A stretch of DNA of 64,000 bases from Myrica gale (lineage: Eukaryota; Streptophyta; Magnoliopsida; Fagales; Myricaceae). The notes under the pieces were generated by a model. That model saw only the letters and a list, made by a program, of their open reading frames with translations, was not told where the DNA came from and searched no databases. Position numbers and translations under genes: made by a program. Positions 36,001 to 46,979 of this stretch are shown in pieces. Each line of letters starts with the position of its first letter. The stretch's first letter is position 1. The stretch spans positions 19,929,001-19,993,000 of the forward strand of contig OZ005618.1 of the NCBI GenBank assembly GCA_963930655.1, written 5' to 3'.

Positions 36001-36362
36001 GATTTGATGAGAGGGATAAATTATTTTATAATTATTTTTTTAGACCAAAATTTTGTGATGGGACGCAAACATCGCCTTAATCCTTTTTGGTCTTCCGCAG
36101 CGTAAATGATCAGTCATTGGTCATGCTAGTTGTACGTGTTGGACACGATACATCTTAAAAGTGACTTAAAAATTATAATAAAATGATTTGATGAGAGAGA
36201 TAAATTATTTTATAATTATTTTTTTTTAGACCAGAATTTTGAGATGGAAAGCAAACATCGCCTTAATCCTTTTTTTGTCTTCCGCAGCGTAAATGATCCG
36301 TCATTGGTCATGCTAGCTGTACGTGTTGGACACGATACATCTTAAAAATGACTAAAAATTCC
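36001..36362. repeat. 184-bp tandem duplication
   Basis: Sequence starting gatttgatgagag at 36001 restarts at 36185. Shared blocks include gcaaacatcgccttaatcct, cttccgcagcgtaaatgat and gtacgtgttggacacgatac. A third, more diverged copy of part of it lies at about 30350-30450. Confidence 0.75.
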
Positions 36363-37085
36363 AATAATTTGACAGGTACCACAGCCCAAAATTGACAAGC
36401 TTTGTAGATGACAATCAATTGATGAAAAAAATGACTCAAAATTTCCGATCAATTGACAACAAAATCTTGATTGAAACCGCATAATATGTCAACTGGATAT
36501 CCATCTTCTTATCCCAAATAGATCACCTTTCTTCTAGTCGAAGAAAAAACTGTGAAATGTGAAAGATTTCAACTAACAGGAATGTGAAAGATTCAAAATT
36601 TCAAAACTTCTGTTTCCTTCTCACTTTTAAGCAGAAACTCTTGGAATTTGAAGGCCCACCATTGCTCACTTTTAACCTAAAAGTCTTGGAATTGAACACC
36701 CACCATTGACAATCGAACGTGTTGGAAAAGTACATAAAATAGCTTAAAATTTCCAGCCAATTTGATTATTTAATACAACCTGAATAGAAAACCTTTGAAG
36801 GTGATGATCACAAATTCGTGATTAAGCTCGAAGGAACGTAGTTTTGTTACCACAAATAAAATTTTTTATACTTAAGCTTATTTTTCAATGGATTAAGCGA
36901 AACATAATTGACTGGGTGATATCTAAGTAGTGTATTAGTTACACTGTTATATTAGTTAGTTACACTAATATGATGGTTAGTTCAGTTAGTTATTTAGTTA
37001 ACAGAGTTACGAACTCATTTTACCTGTATATAAGTTCTCCTCTGTATTCAATCTAAAGTTACGTATTTTAATATACAAGATTTCA

Positions 37086-40000
37086 TGTCACGCCCCGAAC
37101 GGCACCCCGCAGGAAACGTGACAGCCGCGAACTATCTCCAGATAGCTCCAGCGTTCTTACTTACTTGCTTACGGCGGAAACATACAAGACCACGAGGGAT
37201 TCGAGCTTAATCGAACATAATCAGGGTTCTCATTAAGTTTTCATACAAAACACATATAATGATTAGAATTCAATTAGTGACGGATCTCATCGATCAGGTC
37301 ACTATACACAAAATATGAATATCATCCGGGAACTTCTAAGTCAGGTATTCCTCCTGACTCTCTTCACCTGTGGCATCTGGAATGACACAATTTTAAAAAA
37401 AACACGTGAGTCAAAAAGACTCAGTAAGGGAAGACATAACTTGAAACATGCTATTGACTTATGCTCGCTTTATCATGAAAGAGAATAAACTTGATAAGTG
37501 ATGCACATGCATGTCATGTATATGCACATGTTCTTGCTTAATTTCGGCCCCAGGCCCTTGAAAATTTCTTATTCATACTTGTGCCACTGTTGGCCTTTCA
37601 CAACCATTCTATCTCTTTTACTTGTGGGCTCGCTCCATTTAACCCCTGAAGTCAGGGTTGTGCGTTCCTTTTGGAACCGTCTCCGATTTCCCTTGGAGAC
37701 CTTACATACGGTCAAGCTAGCGCACCTTCTCTCATTTGTCCTTCAGTGGCTAGACATGACCCTTGGAGGCACCACACCTTCTCAATGTCCTTCAGTGTGG
37801 GTTGCACAGCCTCGTGGATTCTCCCATCCTTCTCACATTTGTCCTTCGGTATGGGAGTCCATCTTGATGGTACGGTACCGACCAGTGCCCCTTAACTTAA
37901 CTTATCGTTTCATAAAACATTCCTTAATTTCCATAAAATCATTGCATAAATATTCTCTTTAGAAAAATTCATGCAATGCACATGTCATGTCATGCTTGAT
38001 CAAAATCTCATGCTTGTTCATGAAATGATGCAGTGTGTCATTCCAGTTTTGAAAAGAACCACTTACTGTCCACTTACACTCGGTCCTCCTTGGTAGTGTA
38101 TAAAACACGTAGATCGCCTACAAGCGGTTCAGATATTTCTTAGTCTTTAAGAAATAGCACATAATTATTAAATATATACTATACATATAATCACCGATAT
38201 TCTTTTAATCAATTAAAGTATTTTATTTACTCCTCTAATATTATCTAAACTTAGGTTATTTAATTATTAACCATGTTACAAAATATTTACACCTCTATTC
38301 CCGATTAGGATTTTAATCGATTAATAGATTAGGGTTACATAAATTACACCTCACATATTTCAATCCGATAAAATTTCGGAATGTGGTTATATGTGTCGAC
38401 ACCATCACTCAAGGTGTCGACACTTACAACACTTTTAGTTAGATGTGTCGACACCATCACTCAAGGTGTCGACACTTCCAACACTTAGTCAAAGTGGGAA
38501 AAATGTAAACTCTCGGGTTTTAGTTAGATGTGTCGACACCATCACTCAAGGTGTCGACACCATGACCGAATTAACCTTAAGTCTCTTTTTATTACACGTA
38601 CTCCATTAAAACCTTATATCCAACTATGATTAAATCTTAACTAGGGTTCCCAATAATATTTTATCAAAAGGTCATGGTTCTTCAATATTTATTCCCACTA
38701 GCCTAAACTCTAATTTCCTTATCCATCACAATAACGAAAATCCATAAATCATAAATGGTACTTAGGGTTTCATTATTACTAACATTCGGCCACTACCATT
38801 ATGCACCAAATAATCACAACTTTTACTCCAATGGTGATCCCATCCTCCATTCAACAAGTTCACAACCTAGGATCTATAAATCAAAGCACCAACATAATAC
38901 ATCATACTCATAGCAATATTCGGCCAACTCAAAATATCACAACACCACTAGGTTTTCTTTGGTTCTATCACCTTGCATGCATTCTTTACACATAACACTC
39001 ATCTACCATACCTTAGGTCATAAATCTTGTACACAACATGGCCAATGTCCAGATCTAAGCATATACAATTCACTCATGAAAACTTAAGCATACATGGTTC
39101 GGCTATACATCAAAATCCCACATTTTCATGCTAAAATTATAATATACATCTCCTTTGCATTCATGACCCGTCTCGCATGTATTAATTCCATATTTTCATC
39201 ATATACAACCACCAACTCTAGATCTATCATTTAGAGACCTCAACAACACAAGATCTAAAGGAAAAACAACCATACCATTCGGCCAAGCACAACCTAGGCT
39301 AGGTCTAACCCTTTTTTCTAACATACGTTGCTCATCCTTGCATTTTATCACCTATCTTGCATATATCAACTTCATATCTTCATCATTAATATCCTCATGA
39401 CTAGATTTATACATTAGACACATCAACAACCCTAGATCTAAGAAAATATTCAACTTTCATTCAACAAATCACAACCTAGGTTAGATCTAACTTCATCTAG
39501 TATACATTGTCTATTCTTTGCATTTTTCCAACATTTAAAACTTAGATCTAAAGCATGTATGTCCAGATCTATCACTTGCACATATCCATGTTCAAAGTCC
39601 AACTAAAATAGAAAACAAAAACTCAATATCCAATCCCATATGGTTCGGCCAACATAGAGATGCAAGATCCATGCTTACCTTGTTGTTCTTCTTTCCTCCC
39701 CTTTGATCCCTTGAAAGCTTCTTCCCCTTTTTCACCTACTAAGCAACCTAATACTCTTAGTCATTCAGATCTCACCATATCCAAGCATAACAACTCAAAC
39801 CCTAAGATCTAAACACAAAAGGGTTTGACCACCAAGAGGAAAACAAGATCCGGTTTTTACCTTAGTGTTTCCCTTGTTTTCTTTTTCCCTTTTTTCCTTG
39901 CACAACACCTCTTGACTTCACCTTCTTCTTCTTCCTTGTCCTCCTTCTTCTCCTACCCAAAACCTCCTTGACAGCAGCTCAAACTCAGCCTTTGGGGCCA

Positions 40001-40955
40001 AGGGTTTCGGTTTGGCCTTGGTTCCTCACCTTTCTCCCCCTTTCTCTTGGTTTCGGTTTGGCCTTGGTTTCTCTCTTTCTCTCCCTTTCTCTTGGCTTGT
40101 GTTGGTCGACCAAATGGTGTCAAAATGAGTGCATGAGTGTGTGAGGGTGGTGTTAGGCGTGTAAGGGTTCTCACAAGAGGCAAAAGGAGTGAATGTAGAC
40201 AAAGAATTCGGCCAAGGGTGTTTCTTTCCCTTTCTATGTCTATTTTCAGCTTTTGCAAGTTTTGTCTCCTTCATGTCTCCCTTGCCTTTCTTGTATAACA
40301 TTTTTCCACCACAAAATTCAAACCCTAATTGTCATTCACGTGTATCTCCCCTCTCCACATAATTCCAACTTCTAGTTTGAAGCTTGTTCCCCATTTAGTT
40401 AACTTGGTTGAATTCCAACTACCTAGTTTACTTAGTAAAATAAATGAAGATTAGCAATACTAATCTCATATTATAGACTTGACTTCAAGGCCCATTGGGC
40501 AGCCCAATAAATCCTTAATCCAAGGCCCAACATTACCACCTAAAGTCCAATTCATAAGTCTAAGGGCTTGGGCCCAATGTCCAACTTTCTTAAGGCCCAA
40601 TAGCACCATTACTAGGCCCATTATGTCATAACCTCAAGGCCCAAATACATCTAATAACCGGCCATACATGGGTAGCCCAATGTCAGCCCATTGTTTGAGG
40701 TTTCTAAGCCCAACATGCAAGTCTTAATAATCTAAAATCATTCATAAGGAAATCCTTCAAAAATTAAAATCAAGAATATTGAAGGAAATTATACAATTGA
40801 TCTAGCAACATGAAATTGGTTACCATAGAGTTAAAATCCCATCCATAGCATTTAAAATCATAACATCATATTTTAGAAATTCAAAATAATTATACATGCA
40901 TTTTCTTAACATAAAATCATGCCTTGTCCAAGCAAGGTTTCTTCGGGGTCCTACA
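37086..40955. mobile_element. Solo LTR (3.87 kb), probably Ty3/gypsy, nested in the copia 5' LTR
   Basis: It begins TGTCACGCCCC and ends GGGGTCCTACA, a TGT...ACA pair, and is flanked by the 5-bp duplication tttca (37081-37085, 40956-40960). No gag-pol, primer site or second LTR is present inside. A single long LTR left by recombination between two LTRs is the simplest reading. Assignment to gypsy rests on the great length and is tentative. Open frames within it, such as 37498-37962, show no known domain. Confidence 0.75.
38392..38562. repeat. Three spaced copies of a GTGTCGACAC-bounded motif
   Basis: Within the solo LTR, a 31-bp segment bounded by GTGTCGACACC and GGTGTCGACAC with 'atcactcaa' between occurs three times, at about 38393, 38446 and 38531. 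Each copy is itself an inverted repeat with 11-bp arms. Confidence 0.85.
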
Positions 40956-40977
40956 TTTCATTTCTTCAAACTCAATA

Positions 40978-40988
40978 TGGTATCAGAG
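40978..40988 (+). other. Copia primer-binding site
   Basis: TGGTATCAGAG directly follows the 5' LTR. It is complementary to the 3' end of initiator tRNA-Met, the usual plant Copia primer. Confidence 0.9.
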
Positions 40989-41055
40989 GAAATTTTTTTG
41001 CTTCCGCACTTCTAAATTTTTTTCTCACTCTCTTTCGTCTTTCCTCCAACAGATC

Positions 41056-44000
41056 ATGCCTACCTTTGTTTTAGACCACCCTCTTTCTTCCGCTCCATCC
41101 CCATCTCCTGTACAAATTCAATCTCCTGACCGAATTCCTTCTCCTCCACATCGATCCTCCTTCAATTCTTCTATGGATGATAATCCATCCAATCCTCTTT
41201 TCCTTCACCATGCTGAAAATCCTGGTGCCATTCTTGTCTCCCAGCTCCTCCTTGGTGCTCAGAATTTTTCCACATGACATTGATCGATGAGCATGTCTCT
41301 CACAATCAAGAACAAATTCGGATTTGTCAATGGTACCATTCCTAAACCTGCTCCAGATAGTCTTTCTTTTTATGCTTGGGATCGTTGTAATATGATGGTC
41401 ACCTCTTGGCTTCTCAATTTCGTATCCAAAGACATTGTTTTTTCTGTTATGTATGTTGATTCTGTACAACATATCTGGAATATTTTGCGAGAACGGTTCA
41501 CTCAGTCCAATGGTCCAAGAATATTTCATACTCATAAGAATTTCGCCACTTTAGTCCAAGACAGAACCTCTGTTACTACATACTTCACCAAACTCAAAAT
41601 ATTTTGGGATGAACTTCAAACCTTTTGTCCAATTGATCCCTGTGTATGTGGATATGAATGCAAGGCTACAAAGTCTGTACTTGCTGCTCAAGAAAGAGAG
41701 TTTATACTTCAATTTCTCATGGGTTTGGATGAGAAATTCTCCCATACTCGTGGCCAAATTCTGTTGACTGACCACCTTCCTCCTATTAACAAGGTTTTTT
41801 CCTTGATAGTTCAAGAAGAAGAGCAGCTTGGTACCAAGTCCATTCTGATTGACTATGTTGTCATGGCTCTCAAACGTGAACATGTTCATAGCCTTGAAGG
41901 ACATAAAACAGTCAAACCTATCTGCACCCATTGTGGTAAATCTGGACATACAATAGAGAAGTGTTATAGACTTCATGGTTTCCCTCCTGTATTCAAGTTC
42001 ACTAAGAGTCGACCTATTGCTGCCCACAATGCAACTTAGGCTCACGAGGATCAGTCACCATCCGAGTTTTCTAAGCTTCAAGAGTAGTGTCAATCTTTGA
42101 TTTCCTCACTCCAAAATCAGTCTTTTATGTCTTCATTATCACCATCTGTCAATCATGTCTCACTTCCTCAGCCCAATACCTCTTCACTTACTTCGAACTT
42201 CTCAGGTATTGTTAGTTCTTCACATGATCATTTTTTGTCTCAACTATCAAACCAATCCCATTCATCTTCAATTCATTCAACATTCTGGATTCTTGATACA
42301 GGCGCAAAAGATCATATGATCTGTTCCCTGGACATTTTTACAGTTATCACATCAGCCATTCAACTCAAAATTAATCTCCCTAATGGTGCCTACGTTAATG
42401 ACACTCACATTGGCACAGTTACATTCACATCTGGTTTCACATTATCTGATGTTCTTTACATTCCTAATTTTTCAGTTAATCTCATATCTGCAAGTAAACT
42501 CACTTCTGATTTTTCTTGTTGTTTAATCTTTCTCCAAACTCATTGTTTCATACAGGGCCTTACTCCTTGGAAGACGATTGGAGTTGCTAAAAGTACAAAT
42601 GGCTTATATCATTTACTGCCAACTTATGCAACTGTTTCTGCTTCTGGAAGTTCTTCATCATGTAATCTTAGTTCACAAAATCTTCCTTTTTTGTGGCATT
42701 GTCGTTTAGGTCACATTTCTGATTCAAGATTACAGCTTATCAAGTCCATTTTACCAGCTAGTTCTAGTTCTTCATTGTGTACACCTTCACATTGTTCCAT
42801 TTGTCATATCAGTAAACAAAAGCATCTTCCCTTTCCTGTCAATAATTCTCATGCTTCCTCTCTTTTTCAGCTTATTCACTGTGATATATGGGGTCCATTT
42901 CCTCATCCTTCATATGATGATTTTCGATATTTTTTATCCATAGTCGATGATAACTCCTGATGCACATGGGTTTATCTTTTATAAGCTAAATCTGATACCC
43001 GAAAGTATCTCACAACCTTCTGTCAACTTGTTGAGACCCAATTTCAGATATCTGTTAAGACTTTAAGATCTGATAATGGTGTAGAATTCAATATAACTGA
43101 ATTTTTTCATCAAAAAGGAATTGTTCATCAGACTAGCTGCCCATAAACACCACAACAAAATTCTATAGTTGAACGAAAGAATCAGCACATACTTAATGTT
43201 GCTAGGTCTCTCAGATTTCAGGCTCACCTTCCCATTTCATTTTGGAGTGACTGCATACTCACAACAGTTCACTTAATTAATCAACTCCCCACACCTCTTC
43301 TAAAAAACCATTCCCCTTTTGAACTTCTTTTCAAGCACCTACCAAATTATAATACCTTCAGGACTTTCGGCTGCTTAGCCTTTGTCTCAACCCCTTCTCA
43401 TTCTCGAAATAAGTTTGAACCTAGAGTTGTTCCATGTGTGTTTCTAGGCTATCCAAGTGGTACAAAAGGATATAAACTTCTTGACCCTGCTACTAACCAG
43501 ATTCTTATTTCTTGATATGTGATTTTTTTATGAAATCATATTTCCTTTTTCTAAAACCTTTTCTCCTACCAGCACTACTTTTCATTCTCTTCTGCAGAAT
43601 TTTGTCCTTCCTACTGCTGCTGATCCACTCCTCAATAATCACACATATACACCCTCTGATGATTCATCACCTGATATCTCTACTGCTCATCCTTCACCCG
43701 ATATACCTACTGATAATCATATTTGTACACCACCACATATTTCCACTGATCAGCCCTCTCAAAACACATCAACAGATCTTTTCACTTCTAGAATCATAAA
43801 GCAGCCTACTTATTTGCAGGATTATCACCGTCAAATGCTCCAAAATTCTGCAAGCAACTCCATCTCTTCCCCGGTTACAGGTTCTATTTCTACTCCCCTT
43901 TATCCATTGTCTTTATATCTCTCTTATTCCCATTTATCTTCCTCCCATAAGCTTTTCACCCTTGCTGTATCTAGTCACCCTGAACCACATTTCTTCTATG

Positions 44001-45516
44001 AAGCTGTTAAAATCCCTGCATGGAGAGAGACAATGCAAAATGAAATCAGTGCTCTTGAACTTAATAAAACTTGGATTTTAACTGATCTTCCTCCTAATAA
44101 AACAACAATTGGTTGTAAATGAGTGTACAAATGTAAGTTTAGAGCCGATGGCACTCTTGAACGATATAAAGCAAGGCTGGTCGCAAAAGGGTATACACAA
44201 CAAGAAGGTATTGATTATTTTGACACATTTTCCCCAGTTGCAAAACTGACCACCGTGCGTTGCTTGTTAACCTTAGCTGCTATACATCATTGGGAATTGC
44301 ATCAGTTGGATGTCAACAATGCATTCCTTCATGGAGATCTTGATGAAGAAGTTTTCATGAAGCTACCACCTGGTTTTTCACATCCTCATGATAACCGAGT
44401 CTGTCGGTTAACTAAGTCCCTCTATGGTTTGAAACAGGCCAGTCGACAGTGGTTTTAGAAGTTCTCAAATATCCTACTATCTTATGGTTTCACACAATCT
44501 ACTGCAAATTATTCTCTCTTTCTTAAATATGATGCTTCCAATTTTATGGTACTTTTAGTTTACGTAGATGACATTGTGATTGCAAGCAATTCATCTACTT
44601 CAGTTACTGCCTTAAAATCCTGGTTGGATTCCTGTTTTAAGTTAAAGGATTTAGGTCCTTTAAAATTTTTCCTTGGCCTTGAAGTGGCAAGGTCTACCAC
44701 AGGAATTTCTTTGTGCCAACGTAAGTATTGTTTGGAAGTGATTGAGGATGTTGGGCTCTTGGCTGCTAAGCCAGCAAAAATTCCAATGGACTCTACCCTT
44801 CGTCTTAACAAATCAGATGGTGATCTCCTTGAAGATCCCAGCTCTTACAGAAGATTGATAGGCAGATTGTTATACTTAACAATCACCTGGCCCGAGATTT
44901 GTTTTGTTGTAAATACACTGAGTTAGTTTCTATCTCAACCACGCCAACCTCATCATCTTGTAGCTCTCAAAGTTTTGAAGTATCTTAAGAATTCACCAGG
45001 CCAAGGGATTTTTCTGTCCAGCTCCTCCTCTGTCTAGTTAAAAGCTTTTTGTGATGCTGACTGGGACGCTTGTCCAGACACCCGCAGATCAGTCACTGGC
45101 TTTACTATTTTTTAGGAGACTCCTTGATTTCATGGAAATCAAAGAAACAAGCCACTGTCAGTAGATCCTCTGCTGAGGTAGAATACCAATCAATGGCAAT
45201 GACCTGTTGTGAACTTAAATGGTTGCTGACTCTCCTACATGATTTCCAGATTCCCCATAACCAGCCGGCTCTTCACTTTTGTGACAGCAAAGCCGCACTA
45301 CACATTGCAGTCAATCCCGTGTTTCACGAACGCACCAAGCACATAGAGATCGACTATCGTCTGGTTCGTGACATGGTCCAGCACAAGTTGATCAAGACTT
45401 TTCACGTTACATCTAACCATCAATTAGCTGATTTGCTGACAAAACCTTTGTCCCATGACATGTTTCATTGTTTGGTTACCAAGCTTGGTCTGTTAAACAT
45501 TTACAGTCCAGCTTGA
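41056..45516 (+). pseudogene. Copia gag-pol polyprotein, multiply interrupted
   Basis: Gag runs from 41056 to about 42040 with a CCHC knuckle (C-x2-C-x4-H-x4-C, about 41930). The protease WILDTGA motif is near 42290. A GAG-pre-integrase and HHCC region (about 42690-42830) precedes the integrase core (CDIWGP, SDNGVEF, a glutamate in the NSIVERKN segment). RT spans about 43990-44930 with YVDD at about 44560. RNase H ends at 45516. In-frame stops begin at 41275, 41281, 42037, 42085, 42958, 42982, 43144, 43513, 44120, 44456, 44924 and 45035. Frameshifts occur near 43525 and 45110. The polyprotein would direct reverse transcription and integration; this copy cannot. Confidence 0.9.
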
Positions 45517-45523
45517 GGGGGGC
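45515..45523 (+). other. Polypurine tract
   Basis: A gaggggggc run immediately precedes the 3' LTR and would prime plus-strand DNA synthesis. Confidence 0.8.
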
Positions 45524-45693
45524 TATTAGTTACACTGTTATATTAGTTAGTTACACTAATATGATGGTTAGTCCAGTTAGTTATTTAGTTAACAAAGTTA
45601 CGAACTCATTTTACCTGTATATAAGTTCTCCTCTGTATTCAATCTAAAGTGACGTATTTCAATATACAAGATTTCATTTCTTCAAACTCAATA
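45524..45693 (+). repeat. 3' LTR of the copia element
   Basis: 170 bp from TATTAGTTAC to CTCAATA. It differs from the reassembled 5' LTR at four positions, all substitutions (about 2.4%). Confidence 0.92.
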
Positions 45694-45929
45694 TAGTGGA
45701 AACACCTCTTCATTCCATATTTTAGATCTTAGCTCCATGCACACTGCTGCAAAAACACAGAAAAATTGAAATCTTAGAACAAATGGATGATATGATCTGT
45801 CTATACAAGAATTTTTGAATAGCGAACAACCAGAGTTATTACTACTAAAAGCAATCGGTATTACATGACTGAAGAGTAAAACTCAAGGACAAGACCAAGA
45901 CCAGTACATGCAAAAGCAGCTAAGAGTAT

Positions 45930-46110
45930 AACTTAGGGCACAAGGTTCTATGGGACTGCTTGCACTACACGGTTCAAGGCCTACATAAAAAAATAGAACT
46001 CAGAAGTCCAATATTCCTAACCGGGCCCAATGGCCCCGACTAACAGGAGACACCAAAGGCTATGATGTCGTTCCCCGACGAAAGTTTAGAAGGGAGACCG
46101 GAACAAATCG
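45930..46110. repeat. TNL 3'-flank relic
   Basis: Motifs such as caaggcctaca, agtccaatattcctaacc and gggcccaatggccc parallel the 3' flanks of the TNL copies (18620-18720, 25090-25140). This suggests another remnant of the cluster beyond the copia insertion. No TNL coding sequence is recognisable. Confidence 0.4.
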
Positions 46111-46119
46111 AGTCAGTGC

Positions 46120-46410
46120 ACGCGCTCTCAAATGTTTAGAGTTAGATTGTGGATTTCTAAGTTTTTAGTTAAGTTGCAGGTCCTCAACCGTTGACTATCA
46201 ATTTCTACGATTTCACTTAAGTAGCGGCTCCTCAAATTGAGAGTTAGACTTTCGGTTTCTACATTTCACTTAAATAACGGGCTCTCAAATGTTGAGAGTT
46301 ATGATTGTCAGTTTCTACATTTTTAGGTAAGTAGCAGGATCCCAAATACTGAGAGTTATGAGTCTTATGACTGTCACTTTCAACGTTCTCACTTGAATAA
46401 CAGTAACCGA
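46120..46410. repeat. Degenerate tandem repeat, ~55-65-bp unit, about five copies
   Basis: The unit resembles 'ctctcaaat-ttgagagtta-gattgtc-tttctacatttt-aggtaagtagcagg'. Copies start near 46125, 46188, 46230, 46283 and 46342 and vary in length. A minus-strand open frame (46504-46259) crosses part of it and so shows a short repeating peptide (CYxxxNVExDxH). No known domain is recognised. Confidence 0.55.
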
Positions 46411-46628
46411 TGTGCTTCCAATAAATGTACACTAAGAGAATTACAAATCCAAACTTATTGTTCAACTTCGCAGCATAATCAAACTTAAGTACGTAATGTC
46501 TCACTGTTTTCCTCCTTATTGCTATTTCTTGGAAGGTCCAAATTTAAGTCTACACCACATTTCACCTCAAAGTATTGGCTTAGTTTGGCTGATCCGCAAA
46601 CTAGGTAGTAACTGCACAATCCTGTCAC

Positions 46629-46790
46629 GTAGGGGTGTTCACCGGTACCGACGGTGGGCCGGTTAACCGCCACCGCCACCGGTAACCGTCCCCCGCTTAG
46701 TAGCGGGGGCGGTACCGGTTGCCAATTTCACCCAAAGGCGGTGAAATTAGCGGTGGCGGTGAAAAGTTGCCTCAATTTAAGTGTTATCCG
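46629..46790. other. GC-rich segment, possible transposon end
   Basis: Starting taggggtgttcaccggt, this stretch is strongly enriched in ggt/cggt/accg and has small inverted repeats (ggtaccggt, ccgccaccgcc versus ggcggtggcgg). The first 12 bases look like a hAT-type terminus, but no matching far end or target duplication was found. Confidence 0.3.
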
Positions 46791-46979
46791 AATTTTTTTC
46801 CCCTTTTAACAATTGTTACCCGAATTCGATCAAAAAAAAAAATGTTGTCCGACATCAATGCTCCTTCACATGGAGAAAAACGAACGGAAGATATTAGGAA
46901 GAACATATCCATTTCTGTTAGTTTTATTCCAAAATCTGGCTCCGTTTACCTAAGATGCTTCACATTTAATCACATTTAA

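Larger units (their letters stand above)
36933..40977 (+). repeat. 5' LTR of the copia element, split by the nested insert
   Basis: The two LTR parts are 36933-37085 (153 bp) and 40961-40977 (17 bp), summing to 170 bp, exactly the length of the 3' LTR. The termini are TA...TA rather than TG...CA. A TATA-like tgtatataag lies in the promoter portion. Confidence 0.9.
36933..45693 (+). mobile_element. Ty1/copia LTR retrotransposon, interrupted by a nested solo LTR
   Basis: The 5-bp target duplication tagtg flanks it at 36928-36932 and 45694-45698. Without the nested insert it is about 4.9 kb. The 170-bp LTRs differ at four positions. A primer-binding site TGGTATCAGAG follows the 5' LTR (40978), complementary to initiator tRNA-Met, and a purine-rich tract precedes the 3' LTR. 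The order gag, protease, integrase, RT, RNase H is that of Copia. The coding region holds many stops and is dead. Confidence 0.92.

Noticed and set aside
37498..37962. 154-codon frame in the solo LTR
   Set aside because: No gag, pol or other domain; chance frame in LTR DNA.
41071..42045. Minus-strand frames opposite copia gag
   Set aside because: Antisense shadows of the recognisable plus-strand gag.
46259..46679. Two minus-strand frames that could be joined into a small protein
   Set aside because: Different frames, no domain, and one crosses a tandem DNA repeat that explains its repeating peptide.
46629..46790. hAT insertion starting taggggtgttc
   Set aside because: No opposite terminus or target duplication found, so kept only as a low-confidence note.
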